A stretch of DNA of 16,093 bases. It comes from an uncultured bacterium. GTDB taxonomy: Bacteria > Bacillota_I > Bacilli_A > RF39 > UBA660. The translations under genes were made by a program, and so were the position numbers. This document shows positions 15,088 through 16,093 of this stretch, piece by piece. How positions within the stretch are numbered: the stretch's first letter is position 1; every line of letters begins with the position of its first letter. Location: contig CAJMSU010000027.1 of the NCBI GenBank assembly GCA_905216155.1, positions 1-16,093 on the forward strand, in the 5' to 3' direction. A model generated the notes under the pieces. It worked only from the letters and a program-made list of their open reading frames with translations. It did not search any database and had not been told where the DNA came from.

Positions 15088-16093
15088 ATGTATAAAGAAG
15101 AAATAAAATACAAGATAATACATTTATTAGAGTACAAAACCATAAAAGAAATAGCAGAAGAATTCGATATAAGTTATTCAACTTTATACAGATGGCAAAA
15201 AAGTAAAAAAGATAGCGAATTAATAAAAAAATTTATGCTTGAAAAAAAATATGAAGAGGCATTAGTTATTGGTAAAAGTTATCCAAATAACGAAGTAATA
15301 AAGGGTCAAGTAATGTCAATTTATATGAAAAAGAAAGACTATGCAAAAGCAATGCAAATAGCTAGAGAATTTCCAAATAATGCTCCAATTCAAAGCAGAT
15401 TAATAAAAATTTATATGGAAAATAAGGACTATGAAAAAGCAATAAAAATAGCTGAAAAATTTCCAAATAACGCTCCAATTCAAAGACGATTAATAAAAAT
15501 TTATATGAAAAATGGAGAATATGGGGCAGTAATAGAAATTGCTAAAAGATTTCCAAATAATGTTCTAATCCAAAATCAGTTAATGACAGTTTATATGAAA
15601 AAGAAAGATTATGAAAGTGCAATAGAAGTAGCTAAAAATTTTCCGAATGATGCTCAAATTCAAAACCAATTAATAAAAATTTATATGGAAAATGGTGAAT
15701 ATGCAGCAGTAATAGAAATTACTAAAAGATTTCCAAATAATGTTCTAATCCAAAATCAGTTAATGACAAAAAATAAAAACCTTGAAAAGCCAAGAAAAAT
15801 AGCAAAAAAAAATTTGAATGATGCTCAAATTCAAAGTCGGTTAATAAAAACTTATATGAAAAAGGAAGATTACGAAAAAGCAATAGAAGTAGCTAAAAAT
15901 TTTCCAAATGATACTCCAATTCAAAGCCAATTAATAAAAATTTATATGAAAAATGGAGAATATGAGGCAGTAATAGAAATTGCTAAAAGATTTCCAAATA
16001 ATGTTCTAATCCAAAATCAGTTAATGACAGTTTATATAAAAAATAAAGACTATGAAGCAGCAATAAAAATAGCTGAAAAGTTTTCAAATTCTG
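15088..16093 (+). CDS. Helix-turn-helix protein with tandem 30-residue TPR-like repeats (partial, runs off the right edge)
   Basis: ATG 15088 follows AGAGGAG (15074-15080) by 7 nt and a good promoter; the frame stays open for 335 codons to the window end. Residues of about 5-42 form a transposase/homeodomain-like helix-turn-helix (TIKEIAEEFDISYSTLYRWQ). From residue 45 there are ten repeats (the last incomplete) of the form LIKIYMxNxxYExAIxIAKxFPNNxxIQxQ, 30 residues (90 nt) each. They resemble TPR or related helical-hairpin repeats but are shorter than the 34-residue TPR. Repeat 6 (225-251) has only 27 residues. The plan, DNA-binding head plus helical repeat scaffold, recalls TPR-containing regulators, but no family is recognised. 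A regulator or a repeat-variable interaction protein is inferred. Confidence 0.85.
   Translation, partial: MYKEEIKYKIIHLLEYKTIKEIAEEFDISYSTLYRWQKSKKDSELIKKFMLEKKYEEALVIGKSYPNNEVIKGQVMSIYMKKKDYAKAMQIAREFPNNAPIQSRLIKIYMENKDYEKAIKIAEKFPNNAPIQRRLIKIYMKNGEYGAVIEIAKRFPNNVLIQNQLMTVYMKKKDYESAIEVAKNFPNDAQIQNQLIKIYMENGEYAAVIEITKRFPNNVLIQNQLMTKNKNLEKPRKIAKKNLNDAQIQSRLIKTYMKKEDYEKAIEVAKNFPNDTPIQSQLIKIYMKNGEYEAVIEIAKRFPNNVLIQNQLMTVYIKNKDYEAAIKIAEKFSNS
15220..16093 (+). repeat. Tandem 90-nt coding repeats
   Basis: Units begin at 15220, 15310, 15400, 15490, 15580, 15670, 15760 (81 nt), 15841, 15931 and 16021. The units at 15490 and 15931 (441 nt apart) are almost identical and both are followed by the LMTVY-type unit, so a two-repeat block has been duplicated. 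The first unit (15220) is the most divergent. Such close similarity allows copy-number change by slippage or recombination. Confidence 0.9.

Noticed and set aside
1..16093. CRISPR array, tRNA or rRNA genes
   Set aside because: I saw no regularly spaced short repeats with unique spacers (the only tandem array is coding) and no tRNA cloverleaf or rRNA sequence.

Overview
The window is very AT-rich bacterial DNA. It has strong AGGAGG-type ribosome binding sites, short overlapping ORFs and U-rich intrinsic terminators, which points to a low-GC Bacillota (Firmicutes) host, probably a gut-type Bacilli, Erysipelotrichia or Clostridia lineage. TGA is used as a stop (for example at the end of the recombinase) and TGG encodes Trp, so this is not the Mycoplasma genetic code. 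The species cannot be named from the sequence.

Positions 1 to about 12539 are the right-hand part of an integrative conjugative element (ICE). After a terminator at 63-91 there is a tightly packed operon on the + strand: a 51-aa single-span membrane protein, three small unrecognised proteins, a VirD4/TraG-type coupling ATPase, and a 2143-aa protein joining an N6-adenine methylase-like domain to an SF2/SNF2-type helicase. Next come a 71-nt compound inverted repeat and two more small unknown proteins, closed by a terminator at 10575-10599. A 44-aa ORF, an extended -10 promoter and two leader hairpins precede a large serine recombinase of the TndX/TnpX type. One of these hairpins buries the recombinase ribosome binding site and spans its start codon. 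The relaxase, VirB4-like ATPase, left end and any cargo genes are not in this window and presumably lie upstream of position 1.

The recombinase stops at 12515. Within about 25 nt the sequence becomes valyl-tRNA synthetase (valS), entered in mid-gene at the conserved GVVKITPAHDPND segment of the CP1 editing domain and running to its natural C-terminus at 14270. The element has therefore inserted inside valS. The first ~270 residues, including the HIGH motif, should lie beyond the left end of the element. An essential gene is split in the editing domain and would be restored by excision, unless the cell has a second valS.

Beyond valS is chromosomal DNA: a decayed Sel1-repeat gene fragment, an 18-codon gene stub, about 460 nt of non-coding DNA with hairpins and a terminator, and a promoter driving a gene that runs off the right edge. 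That last gene encodes an N-terminal helix-turn-helix followed by at least ten near-identical 30-residue helical (TPR-like) repeats.

Read together, the coupling protein and the methylase-helicase serve transfer and processing of the element's DNA, the recombinase excises and integrates it, and the hairpin leader may restrain excision. The two most interesting points are the split valS target and the HTH-repeat protein at the right margin.
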